From Meandrina meandrites (taxonomy: Eukaryota; Cnidaria; Anthozoa; Scleractinia; Meandrinidae): a stretch of DNA of 64,000 nt. The stretch's first letter is position 1, and every line of letters begins with the position of its first letter. The notes under the pieces were generated by a model that was not told the DNA's origin, made no database searches, and worked only from the letters and a program-made list of their open reading frames with translations. The stretch lies in contig OY855913.1 in assembly GCA_963693305.1 (NCBI GenBank), positions 26,122,614-26,186,613 of the forward strand. Reading direction: 5' to 3'. This document shows, one piece after another, positions 46,801-60,900 of the stretch. The position numbers and the translations under genes were made by a program.

Positions 46801-49581
46801 AAACAATAAAAATGCCAGCGCTAAAGAAATATCCCAGTGACGTGAAAATTGCCTTGTTTCTAACATTTATAATGATTGTTCGCTTGTGGTAACAACAATA
46901 TCTGTATTTGTTGAAAACTAGCGATGGTATATTGAAATTCCTGAGTTTTAATTGGTTTACAGGCAATGTGAGCGATTGACCACAAATCAGTGGTAGGTGC
47001 ACGCATCAGAGAGAACAGCCTGGGAGCTCAAATATTGCAATTCTTGGGGTGTTCTTAATAAACAATTATTCCACTCGCGCTTGTTAGATATTAGATTCGT
47101 GCCTCGTTGGTTAACTACCATCTCATATCCAATGGGCGCTCATGGAATAATTGTTTAATGTCACCGAACACAATTACGAGGGCGTTGCTCTTAAAAGGAA
47201 AAACTATTCTTGATATTTGGCCTAAAAATACTCAAAATTGTAGGTTTTGGACTACAATCTTTTGGGAGTGTATACTAGAGCAATAAGGCCAATCGCCATC
47301 GTTGCCTTCGGATGATGATAGTTAACCCAGCTGCTGCTCGTTGACCATTTGCCCTTAGTAGAATTCTACAAGTATACTAACGCAAATGCTGCAATCTGAT
47401 TGGCTGAGCTATTGTACGCTGTCAGTCATGCAGTTGCTGTCGCCTGAAGGTCGACTACAAAATGGCGACATTTTCATTAAAATTAAGAATAAGTAAACCA
47501 CGTCAACTTTTATACCTTGCAGCCTTTGGTTGTCCAAGTGTTCTTTTCCTCGTTAAACATTTTGCACGAAGGCAGATAGATCCGCAATGCGTAGCTCGTG
47601 TTCACATCACCCACGTCTTCCTTGTTTGTGATTTTCACGCCCAAATAAAACGGCTTGATGGTCACGTTCCCTAGCAATGTCGCCAGATCTGTGTTGTTGT
47701 CGCTCCCATTTTGTCCATTAGTTAACAACGGGTTGATTAACACATGCGGGATCACGTAAGTAAACGGATGTGGTCGCTTCTTCATTTTCTTGGCTTCCGT
47801 CTGACTCGGAAACGTATGTCCAAAATCATAATGATTCGCGGTTGGTTTTTTGTCGTACCTCACCGCAACCATGAATTTGATGTCTGGATGGAAGAACTTC
47901 ATTTCGATGGCGATGGCTGCTTCAATGCTTGAACGATTGAATTTATGCACACGCATTGGCGGATCGTCATCCGCAAAGTGGTTAAGCTCCATAGGTTTCA
48001 CTGGGTTTATCTTGAGATTCCGAGGAACAAACATTTCCAGTTCTTGTCCTGCCAAGTCCAATGGTTTACCGTTGCCATCTGTGAGTGATAAACCAACTGT
48101 CTTGGAATTCAAATCACTTGAACTGTTATCCCAAGCAAACGGATTCTTATCCATTGCTGACAGCTAAGAACAAGGAAAAACATGAATGTTAAATTATTTA
48201 ATAACTGCGAGAATTTTCACGCTCTCGTTGGTCGAGAGCTGTGGTCGATGCAATCTCGTCCCCAGAGGCCGCCATCCTTCTGGCCTGCGAGAGTTTGAGG
48301 CTTTTGGGCTGTACTGAAAGCCCACCAAAAATCGGACAAATCTGTTTGGCTGTTGGAAACTCGTACATTGCATCCAAAATCTCCGGCGCATGTGCACAAT
48401 TAAACCGGAACCAGAAATTCCTGGTTGCGCTTCACCCAGAGCCGTTGCGTTTCCTGACGGCTGGCCAAGGGGAACGCAGGCTCTCGGAGCAAGATTGTGC
48501 TCAGTGAAAGTAAAAGCCATGAAAATGACATAACCTGTTAAAAATTTCGGAAAAATTGAAAAATTGTTGCGACTTTTTCAAAACCGGAATGAAATATCAA
48601 CTGGAATATTTTATAGGAAATTTGCCACACTTACGTCCACATAAATTGCATTAACGGAGATCTTAGGATTTCGCACTGATTTTCATCGTAATAACTGGTA
48701 AATTTTCGGTCTCATTGTATGAAACGAGTCGACCATATTTTTCAATGGCCTTCACTCTTACTGAGCATAGAATAATGCCATAAAATGTGCTAAACTTTGC
48801 AGTAAAACCACGTGCGTAAGGACTCGTATTTCCACTTGAGCGCAGTTGAAGCCATTTCTATTGTCTATGAGAGAGTAGACCATGCAAAAATATGGTGATT
48901 TATCACACAAATCAAAGTAAATGCAGACGCACACCTGAGAGACAAGTTAAACTATTCAGTTTTTGGAGACGATAAAAATTATAATATATTAAAGGGGCAC
49001 TGTCACGGGGATTTTAATGCTTTTCGGGAAAAAGTACTAAAATTGGTGAATAGGTCTTCTCGTACACGAAATGCACCTAGCACATCAAGATGGAAATAAA
49101 AAGTAAATTGTTGTTGAAGGAAGAAGGCAGCCATAACAATTTTTAGGTGTTTTTCCATTCCACAGGGACAAATCTTGAAAAAGTCAGCCTGACTTTTTCA
49201 AGTTGAGATCTAAAGTTCCTGATGGCATCACAATAATATCACTTGTTTATCACGTCAGTCGACTTTCATGGTGATTTTTAACAAAATTGGATCACTATTC
49301 GTAGTTTCCATATGTCTTTAGGCTCTTGAGCTTTCGAAGTGAAACTGGTGACAGTGTCCCTTTAAGACAAATTTAGTTAGCACTCAACAGCGTGTCGTCT
49401 CTTCGTCCTAAACTGATGACTGACATTTCGGACAAACGCATTATTCCAACAATATTTATTTGTATGAATTATACATTTACTACGACAAAAAAAACAATAA
49501 GTACTAGTTATTTCAGTGTCTAATCTTCTAGCTGGCCATAAGGCCTACTAATCGGGGACAATAATGATATCAATAATACCT

Positions 49582-49618
<37 letters not shown>

Positions 49619-50138
49619 TATTAATAGAATTTCAACTGACCGTTGAACCGATGGCACTGGTAGCTCCTTCATCCACAGAGGCGTTGGCTCCTCCAAACAG
49701 TGCCATAGGGTTGGGTAGTTTGACACCCCCCATGCCCTCGCCCTCCTCAGCATCCTCGTCATCCTCCTCTCCACCGATACTGTCCAGAGTCTTTCTCCCA
49801 ACAGACATGTCCAAATTTGGTGATGAAATCGCTTTAGGTTTGTCTCCAGCTGCTAACTGCTTTAGAAGTGCACCGCTGACCTTGTCCACTACACCGAGGG
49901 CATTCTTGGTGTTGTTTTGACTTTTACCCTGAGAGTGAAAGTGAGTGGAAGATACACCAAAATTGAATTGGTTAATTCTAAACGGTGCAGAATAAAATAG
50001 ACCTGGCAGTCTTCCTGAAAGGATGAACGAACGAACGAACGAACGAACGAACGAACGAACGAACGAACGAACGAACGAACGAACGAACGAACGAACGAAC
50101 GAACGAACGAACGAACGAACGAACGATCGAACGAACGA

Positions 50139-50169
<31 letters not shown>

Positions 50170-51624
50170 AGCGAGCGAACGAACGAACGAACGAACGAAC
50201 GAACGAAAGAACGAAAGAAGGAACGAACGAACGAACGAACGAACGAACGAACGAACGAACGAACGAACGAACGAACGAACGAACGAACGAATAAATGAAG
50301 GAATGAATTTGTTTATGGATTGTCGAAAGCAAATTAAGTTAGTTAAATGAAAGTAAATGAAATTGGGATCTGTTCCGTGAGTTTACTGTTCACCAACGCT
50401 TGGAGTATCAGGTTATATGCCATTTAAGATGTGTTTGTTGTTCATCGCGGTGTAAGATATGAAAGATGAACGTTTATTCGTTTGTCTCACGATGGAATCG
50501 CTTTGAGTTGTTGATCGCGACGTTTCGACTGCAATACTGCTAGTCTTCATCAGGCAATGAGGTTGATTTTTTAGGTGTCGCTATTTGTAGCACATTATTT
50601 TTCCGACTGTTAGATGTTGTTCACTCATAGGTACGCTTTGTCGTTGATCGGCTGTTGTGCTTTTTGATCGTAGCTATCCAAGCTTCAGGAATTTCGATTC
50701 CACTATCTCTATTGATGTTGTTAGGATGAAGTCTTATATGGATGACCTCCTTGACCCTACGTGTGTACTAGAGATGGTACTGCGGAGTTTTGCGCACAAG
50801 CAAGCTGTATATCCCTGTCGTGTTCTTTTATCCTTTCTTTCATCGGTCTCTGTTTCACCGATATATACTTTGCTGCATTCACATGGAGTCGCGATCAACA
50901 ACTCAAAGCGATTCCATCGTGAGACAAACGAATAAACGTTTATCTTTCCTGTCAAGTTATAGAAACACTCGTGAAAGTTTGGAAGAATTCAAAAATGGTG
51001 TGAAAACGCTCGCTTTACAGCTCGTGTAGCAAATGTGTACAACTATATAGTTAATAACTAGTGACGGGAAAAACTTGAGTGATTCAACAGAATTTGACAG
51101 GACTGAGATTGTGACAAAAAATTTAATAACAACATCCTGTTAGTTTAAATCGTACAAACTACTCACGGGATCTCCCGCGGAAGTCCCATTCGCGGCTTTT
51201 TGATACGAGTCGATTGAGGCTCCTACAACGTTGCCAATAGCAGACCCCAGGCTCTTCGCTACATTCTCCACGTCACGCGCACTATCGCTACTCGTCAGGA
51301 AGTCACCCATCTCACCTAACGCGTTCACTGTGGCGTTCTGTCGAAAAACACGCACAAACGTGTCAGTGATCGAGTAGTGTTTCTCGACGCCCACACGAGG
51401 AGAAAGAAAGGCAGTTCACTATATTATGAGACATTTCATTGTGTACTGTCCCGCTGTATGTTTTAGGAGTCTTTGCAAGCATGTAAATGACGAGTAAAAA
51501 TGTACAGAAGTAGAAAAGAATATTTTTTACAAGCTCTATTTTTTCTAGCCAGCGTAATAATTCACACTACACTTCACAAAAAGAATGTAAAAATCTAACG
51601 TATATATTTGTATTAGCTCAATAA

Positions 51625-51681
<57 letters not shown>

Positions 51682-51874
51682 AAAAAAGCACTAATTACTT
51701 GTGTGGTATATAGTAACACTGATGCAGATATTCTATACAGGGCCAAGAAAAAGGAAAAAGCTATTCTATAGAATGCACAAATTAGCAGATGATGGATAGC
51801 TAAATGGATCACAGTTTGTGCAAAAGTCTTCCCCTTCGTAATCCATCTTATTATTATTATTTTTTATAATTTTT

Positions 51875-51905
<31 letters not shown>

Positions 51906-54900
51906 GGGCTCGGGGTCCTGTTGGTTAATTGTTACCACTTTGGTGTTTTTGTTCCAAAGCAAACTATTATTGTAAAGTTTCCTTCATTTCCTACGTTTCT
52001 ACCTCGGAGAAAATATTGAAATTGAAGTTAAAGTTTTTACCTGAGCATCCTCGTCAACTTCATCAGTTGCCTGTGTCAGTGAATTGAGTGCTTCTCCTTT
52101 CATCGCCACACCGTCAAAATCTTTAACAGGGAGCTCACTTAATTGCCCCGCTACTTTGCCACGAAACTGAAAAGAAATTTAAACAATGCATCAAAATTCA
52201 GTTGTAAGTTAAGTAAGCGTGTAGTTGGTGTGTTGTTTCACAGCTATATTCCTGGTTAATATTCGAAAAAGGATAGAGTTTTGTTGTCAGTATGCAGTTT
52301 CCCCGGTTAGCGGAAATAGTGTCCTGGGGAATAGTCTCAATCAGTCGGGAAACAACAACTCGGCTTCGCTTTTCAAAAGTCAGCGAACGCGTTCCTTTTT
52401 CGTCATCTCGAGGTCCTTACCGCGGCTCGTTCCCCCGCTGCCGCGCTGTCATTTCCACCTTGTCCCGCTTTTGCGTTCAGCACCGAACTGGCTGCTCCTG
52501 CGAGCTGAATTGCTTTCTGATCACCTCCCTCGTCACCGGCGGCACTCTGCATGTCGCCGAACACTTGATCGTAATCAACCGAGACTGGTTCTAGAACCTG
52601 AAGAAAAAACATAAACTGATCAGATTTCGGCTAGTCGTGTTTTATTGCCTTTGCCTGAATAGCAAAAAAACTAGCATAAAATTTACCAGGAAACTTTGCT
52701 TCTAACATTTGGAGTGAGGTATATATGTTTTAAACTACGCAGTAAAAAATGTTGCTTTGTCCTTCCAGCCTGACTTATAGATACAGGAATTATTTTGGTT
52801 GTAGAGTAGACGGGAAGACCGCCATGCGAGACTTAGCCTCACCCAGCCACACAAAGAAGAGGCCAGATTATCTCAGAGAGCTTATAAATAAGTAACAACG
52901 ACAACAACGGCAGCGAAAACGTTAGTTAAAAGTGAATTCGCGCTGTTTTAAACTTCAACGCTATTACTCCATATTGTTTAGTTAGTCAAATGTTAGCCCT
53001 GCGAGCAAGGGACGGGAATGCTCGTCGTCTCGCTTAGGGATATAAATATCGGAATTTGGTCTCGCTTAGGGTGTTCTGCTTAAGCTTCGGTCACACCCAG
53101 ATTGGTACCTTTTAGGGGTAAATTCAAAATTTCCGACGAGCATCCCCGTCCCTTCCATATGGGACTCCCCCCGGGGGTCACACGCGCGAGTGATCTGTGA
53201 GAGAAGCGATCTGGCGGGGGGGGGGGGGGGGGGGGGGGCTGGTCAAATGAAGGCAAATTTCTCTGGAGTTGAATTCTTTAAGATCGTATTCAAGTTCAGA
53301 AAAAGACAAAGAAAATTGCCACCTTGTGTATACGGCCGGCCATAAAACGTGAAACTAGGAAATGTCACGTCGTAGTCGTGCAGTGAAAGCAACTTGAGAA
53401 ATGTATCAAAAAGTGTGATGCCCCGGCGAGTAGAGCTGTTGTTTTGCTTATTAATCCTATTGCTGTTTTTGACGTTCTCGTTGCCGTCCCCTCCCGTCGT
53501 AGTTGCTTATGATCCCTAATAAGAAGGACGGAGGTGGGTGATAAAAGTTCTTTCTTACCCTCACACTGAACGTGTCCTCGACGGTTAAAAGATATTTGTC
53601 CATAATTTTTACTCTGACATCAATCGTATAGTTGTTCTCCTTTTTGCCGAGAGGAAAAATTGCTTTCATCTCAGACTCAAGACCCGCAGACAATGGAATG
53701 GTTTCGTCTCCATTTTTTAGTTCTGGAAAAAGAACGACAATTTATAAAGGAGCAATTAAAAGTAAATATGATATGAAACGAACGGGCAGAGCCTCTTACG
53801 TTTACGTTTGGGCGCTCAAGCTAAATTGCAATTAGTAATAGCCCTTTTTCCCACCCCCTCCAAGCCCTATTGCGTCCAATGAGCCCCTCCCTAATAAGCG
53901 TCTTCTCAAAAGGTTTTGGGAACTATAAACGACCCTACCCTCCCCCCCCCCCCCCCCTCTGGGGGAGGGAAGGAGTAGAGTTGAACTTTTACGGCCTTAA
54001 ATGCATGACATTGGTTAAAATAACATTACCTATCAAATATGACAGAGGTAGATCCGGATCTGTCCAGCCCTCGCATTTGACTTCGAACCACGTTTCCAAA
54101 GCGAACCCTTGCGAAATAGGGACACTGCACTTGCCCCCTGTCGGGGCAATGTTCATTATCATCTCCTCTATCACATATCCCCCTGGGTACCCCCCTGGTC
54201 TCCAAGCATTTAGCTGGAGCCTGTACTCTCTACCAGGAATGAGATATCCAGCTTCAATGACTAAACTTGATGCTCCTAATCCAGTGGCTTGTGTGTAGTC
54301 TTCCCAGTCCGTTTTCTCAACCCAGGAGCTTTCATCATCCCTGTTTGAGCCTTCTAACAGGTAAAGTTTCCACTGATACCCCAGGCGGTCACGAACCGTA
54401 CAGTCGATGCATAGACTTTCCATAATAAGCCTTTTGAAAGGATTTTTCTTTTCAAGTACATTGAACACATTCCTGGAGGGAAAACGGAGTAACACAGTCA
54501 AAATTCTTTTCCGGGTCTATTACAAGTTCCTTCATTTTTTATCAACATTGTTTTATTTTATCAGTATAAATCTCATGCCTGCCTCACAGTTCGATTAAGG
54601 TAAACTTCCCCAGTGGTAAACGTTCTTAAAAGTTTGCTTTGAGTGTTGAACTGGCAAATCCATGTGCCATACCGCAACCAATCAAATTAGAGCTTATTTT
54701 CCAAGAGCCAATCAGATACGAGGGTACAACTGATGTCGATAATTAGACTATTGGCGTATTTTCTACCTTGCCTTACCTACTGACCAGCTGAAAAAAAAAA
54801 GAGATTTACATATCTATTTGACTTTTTCTTCTATTTCTTTGGGTGTCACATGAATGGCTCGCTCCCCTTTGACAGAACAACAGATGAAACAACAGGAACA

Positions 54901-57900
54901 ATGTCCCTAGCCTCCCCCCCCCCCCCAAATAACAGAAACTTCTACACTGTAGAGGACCTGTATTGACAATTACAAGCTTACGAGCATGCATGTATTACGC
55001 AGAAGCCCTTTTCCACGTGAAGCAAATTAACGAATTATGAGAACTCTGCTCACAGGCTTCTTTTTAACGAAATGAATTTTAATTTTGGACTTTCATCAAC
55101 AACTCTATCATGGATCCACATATAAGGTGAAATTAACTGGCAAGTTATGCTCGTTGTCCCATATTTTTAAGCAGAGCTAATCTACATTGCATAAAAGAAC
55201 TAGCAAGGTATCTTTACATTTATCTAAAACGGAAACTAGACTTACACTATCACCATAGTGGGCGGCTGTCCTCTGAGAACTTCAACAGTTTGGTCATAAT
55301 GAGCCCGGCGAGTCTCCTTGCTTACTATAACTCTAAAATCGTAAAGAGAATTTTGGTAGAAATCACCCGTAAACACGGAAACTCTATTGTTGTTCCCGCC
55401 GAAAACATAAGTTCCATTCTCCCAGCAGCCTCCGCTATCACTTTGGAACGAACTGGACCCTAGGAATTCTTCCGCTTTCTTTTTGCACATCCAAGTGAAT
55501 TCGATACCGTTCATGTCATCAGGAAAATCCGGGTCTTTTGAATCGGACGCGTCCAGGATCAAGGGCAACTGGTAGCCAACAGAACGTTTCACACTACCTA
55601 AATAGAGAAACATAGAAAGGCACTTTTTTTCAAGTTCAAAGGTTAAATGGAAAGGATCCATCTTAACTGCATGCTGGTGCTTCAAGGAATGGCGAGGAAT
55701 ATCTTCCAAATTTTTCGCTTCGCTACGCTGCACTGAAGTTCAGCCAATTTTTCTTGTTTTGTTTTTCTTGTTTTGGCTTTGGCAAAACGCCAATAGTTTT
55801 AGCCGTCAAGGTCCCGTTTAGGGTTCAGCACGAAGACATGTTGAAATATAAATTCTATTTTTAGTATCTTGGTATCTTTCAGGGGTCAAAAAAGCTCGAG
55901 CCACGCCCAGATTGATCTCCTTTTCTCTCCTTTTGGGGTTCTTTTCAAAACCTCCGACGAGCATCCCGCCCTTTGGGCGTGGCTACCGCATATTCTGCTG
56001 GTTCTGGTCTTGGTATGCGATTAATTTATTGTTCTGCATTAAATTCTAGTAGGCCGCGACATACTTTTATGACTCTAAAGTTTCACCTATTCTAAAATGT
56101 TAAACAGTTCGGGGACACTAGTTGTTGGTTGATATTTGGTTGCTAAGTGGCTGCTTTCCTCTGCTTCCTTTGCTTCCTTCCATCCGAGGCTCGAGCCCAC
56201 GACACCGCAGAAAGAAGCTTGTCTCAAATTGTATCTGTAGCGTTCCCTGCTAGTTACTCATCCTTACCTCTTATGACAGCAAACATTTCTGACCGCTTTA
56301 CTTCAATCCACACGCTGTATGTGTCGAAGATCTCCGACAAATCCCGATCCTTTCCGATGAAGCCGAGTTTGAGGCTAAATTTGATAAAGCCGAAGGGTAG
56401 CTTTCTTTCCCTTATCACCAAATCAGCTGTCTGTAGAGAATCTGGGGTGACGGGAACATTCAGAATACGCACGAGCTCAACAGGAAGTTGCAAAGGAATG
56501 CTCTCGTTGTTTGGATTCTCGCGGCTAACCAAGAACACGCCCCATGTAAACACAAGGCTTGCTGCCACGGGACATCTGTAGCTGACTTTATGTTTTAAAT
56601 GCAGCATCTCGGACTTCTGAATCCTCTCGGGTGGATCCTGTAAATCTTCGCCAACAATTTTTACTGTGGGTACGTCACATGGGTTACTCGTGATATTCAC
56701 AAGAGTGCTTGCAATTTGCCTCGACACAGTGTTGTAAGCCGTTAGTCTTGCGGGGTACGACCCCATATTGGCATAGGTATGAGTGACGTTAACGCGTGTC
56801 TGGTTGGCGGCCAGCTCATGAAAAGTGCAATTACTGAGAAGCACGGACGGTTTGCAGCGCTGTTCTCCAATAAGCATAAAAAATGAATCACGGAATTCTA
56901 GCTTCAGGCATGTGTCTGTTCCAAGCTCGTCGATATGTATGTCAAAATTGGTCGGATCGCCTCTGTAGGTGGGATAACTAGAGTTGATCGATATCTCCCC
57001 GACAGCTTTCTCTATAGCGATGAGTTTGGTCGCGCGCATACTTGCTAAAATATTGTTCACAGTCACCCCAATTTTATATGTCCCGGAGCGGTTATAAATA
57101 TGTGACGTGTACGGCTCCGATGTGAGCTGCAATGGCGAACCATCACCAAAGTTCCATGTATAACTATTGTCTTTCGCTTGAGATGTAACGTTGTAAAACA
57201 CATATTCTTTTGAACGGAAATAGTTTTTCACCTCTCCGAAGCCGTCGGTCAGCACTCCATCCTCTAGCCGTCTTGCAGTTACACTGACATCTTTGAGCTC
57301 TTGTACGTCGATGTTCGTTGTCAGCACGAGACTACTGACATTGTTGGAAATGTTCACGGAAGTTGTAAAAACACCCTCTTGCTTAAATGTGTGCATCCGT
57401 ACATAGGGATGAACAGGTGAAATGTCAAGAGGCTCGTTACTTGTAAGAGTGGACCCATCGTTAAAGTCCCAAACACAAACTGCGTCTGTTGGAGGTGTCA
57501 CATTGGCTAATAAGCTCAGGTGGTAAATAACTTCGCCAGGATTAAGCCTTATTGGGCTGTTTGTAGAGAGAGAAATGTTTGCAACTGGATACTCTACTAC
57601 CAAACTATAAGGCAAGTTCATCGAGACAGCAAAAAGAGAATTAGAAATTGTGACTTTCACAGGAAATTTCCCATCTTCATTGTATGCATGCATTCTAGAT
57701 TCCAGCTCGTCTGGGTGCGCCATTGCGCGGAATGCAGTGTACCTGCTGCCGTCGCTATAGTCCCAGACGTATTCTATCCGGGAACCTTCTCTGACTGTGA
57801 CGTCTACCGAGATGTTTTCATGTACTCGGATGAACCTCTTCTCACTCGTGACAGTTACGTCTCTTATTGGAATATCTACATCAAGAACGAGTTTGTTCTC

Positions 57901-60900
57901 CTCGCTACCCAAACGGTTGTAACAATCGACAGAAGCATCGAAAGAGCCAATGTCTGTGTACCGGTGGTACAGCACCTGCCCGAGATGGGTGTAGTCGATT
58001 TTGAGTGTTTCTCCGTCTCCAAAAGTTATAGTGCAGAAGAAAATGGTCCCTGTTGCCATCTGGACTATAATTTCCGAGTCTGTGCCAAACGTGGTTGGGC
58101 TACCACTTAAGGTGAGCCCTGTGATATTCTCGAGATTCTGTATCACTACAGTGGCGTTGAGAAGTCGTTTGACGGAGTTCACGGCGTTGTAACACGTGAT
58201 CTCTACCTTATACGTCCCAATGTCGTTATAAACATGGGTTGTGGTGTATTCGGTGCTTATTGTGGGTGGCGTGCCATCTTTGAAGTCGAATGAGCACTTG
58301 ACATTGGTGCCATTGCGCACGACCCGATTGACAGTCACTACATCACCCACGGCGAAGAACACGTTCTGTGTGACATGCGCAGCCGGGAGGCTGAACACCA
58401 CTTCTGAAACTGGGATTTCTACCAGAGCCTGAGAGCTTATGGAAATGTTCGGTCCAACCAAGTTGAAGGCGAAAATGGTAACGGTGTAATTCCCGACAGC
58501 AGAATAAAGATGAGTGGTGGCGCATTTTCGACTCCCTTCAAGTGTGGTGGCCTTTTCGTATCGTGCGCTTCCATCTCCAAAATCTACCACGTAAGTTATG
58601 TTGGTACCTTCAGCGGCTTCCCACACGATTTCGCTCACCAAGCCAACCGCCTTGGCTTCTATGGGCTTTGAGAACTTAAATCCAGTAATGAAGTCGAACA
58701 CAGCAATAACAGACGATAAAACAACTTGATTTACCGAGTTCGCCACGGTCAACGTGACGTAATAGGTCCCAGGGGATGTGTACGTGTGGCTGGTTGAATT
58801 AACTTGGACGCGCAATTTGTTTCCATCCCCAAAGTTCCAGATGTAAGTAACGTTCGACCCAGAATGCCAAGGAACATCGAATACAACAGGATCATGCGTG
58901 TTCACGATGCTACGATGCGTCATCGTGACGTCATCCGCCACGGGAATATCAACCGCCACAAGCACGGTTTGCGTGACGTTGGATGTCACGTGTTTAACAC
59001 CAGTAGACTGGTACAAATGTCTTATGACGAAGTCCGCGGCGTGGACGTAATGAGCCGCCATAATGTAGTGTCTATGGTGCATGCTGGGGTTGCTTGTTCG
59101 TAGCAGTTTGTCTCCTGGTACAGGGTTGCTGCTGTACTCGAATTCAAACGCTGCACCGTCTGCAGGTGTTATCGCCTTAAACGCAAGTTCTCCACCTTCG
59201 GATGCCCAGCCAAGGACATCTCCTTGTTGTACGGAGAGCTGCTCTTCCGTCGGTAAGCTCTTGATGTGGTGCCCCAGTGTGTCGATCGTGATTCGATTTT
59301 CTGACACGAGCTCGTAATCCGCCCTTGGCGCGTCCGTTTGATACGGCACAAGAGGTGCACATGTTTTCCTGGTCTCTGTAGTATTTGCTATGCAGCGCCG
59401 TCTGAAAACGCAGAAGATTTCCGACGGTTGACATCTGTTCTGGTTGGTAGGATCACACGTGTCACTCTCGGACACACAAGACTTGTTTGATAGACAATAC
59501 TTTTCGCCATTGAAACATCGTGGACGGAACACCTAAAAGGAGAATTGTTTTAAAAATTACACTTTAGTCTAGACCATTGATAGAACAAGTATCATCTGAT
59601 GGTGACATCCCGTCAAAGTTGCTAAGCAGCGAGGCGTTTCCTCATTTCGCAATTTTAGTTTGATGGTTATCGGAGTGATGGATAGTAATAGAGAGCAAGT
59701 CAGTTGTCGCACAGACTATGGGAGTGTTGCCTCAACGAAAAACGTTACTAATTTTCCGACTGAAGAAAGTGTTACTCATATTTACTCGATATTTTATCGA
59801 AACTTCAATCTGTCAGCCTGTAGTTTGTGCCATTCTCCAAACGGTCTGCTTCTTCCCTAGCTTGTTAACATTAAATATACATGCAAAGTCTACGTTCGGG
59901 TCTAAAGACCAATCGGGTCGGAGCTTATCTCGGTTTCCGTAGCATTAAGCGACCAGGTGTGTTTCTTCTCCCCCCTGGATGGGATGCTAGTCAAATCGTA
60001 GTGTTATTCACCGATACCTATTTATACATGTGGGTTTTGAAAGCCACTATGAGAGTAAAGTTTCTTGCATAGGAATGTCGGCCAGGACACGAACATGGAC
60101 TGCTCGATCCGGAGTCCAGCAAACACCGCACTAATCCAGCGCTCGCCACGCTTCCCATAAAGCTGCTAAGTTATATTGACAATGATCATCCAACGCACCT
60201 GTAGTCTCACGTTTCCAGTCTTTGCTCCTTCAAACTCCCATTCAGTAACTTTACCGTCATGGCGGAACTCGTAAGCTGGTGACACGATTGTCCCTTGAGG
60301 ACTCGACGGTACTAAATGTAATGTATTGTTGCTACGAGGAATCGCTGGTCCGGCGTTGTAATAGCGAGAACCTAATAAAAGTTGAAAATATATATTGTTT
60401 AACGACTTGATTTTATGCATGGTCAAGTCTTCAAAAAGTTCTCTTCACAGTGACTGGAAGTATTCCCTGGATGGGATGCTAGTACAGCATTCTGTTGGGA
60501 TGCCCCAGCAATACGCCGGCACCCATTTATATTCCTGCGTTGGGAGAGCAATAGGAAAATTATAAGCAAAAACAGGAATCCGGAGTCCATCAAGCCTGCC
60601 ATTGGCCTGATTCTCAGTGTGTGTCTGCGAGGGACCTGGTCCGTCTGACAATCAGGCTAGCCAACCATTAGATCATCTCCCCTCCTAACAGCGTGCATCA
60701 CCTTTTCTCAAATCCAACCTAGAGGCAACAGTCCGGGGCAACAGATTCCTTGGTGTGTAAATGTACACTCTGGATACGTTTAAGAGTCATAATTCACTGC
60801 AATAAAATAGAACACTAAGCTGAACTGACTACCCGGTTCCCTGTTACTCTACATTCGCTTTTAATCGTGAGGTTAACTTACTCAGTGAGATGAACTCGTA

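Noticed and set aside
50023..50332. Long ORFs of RTNE and SFVR repeats on both strands
   Set aside because: They are by-products of the (GAAC)n tract within an intron, with no start context or domain.
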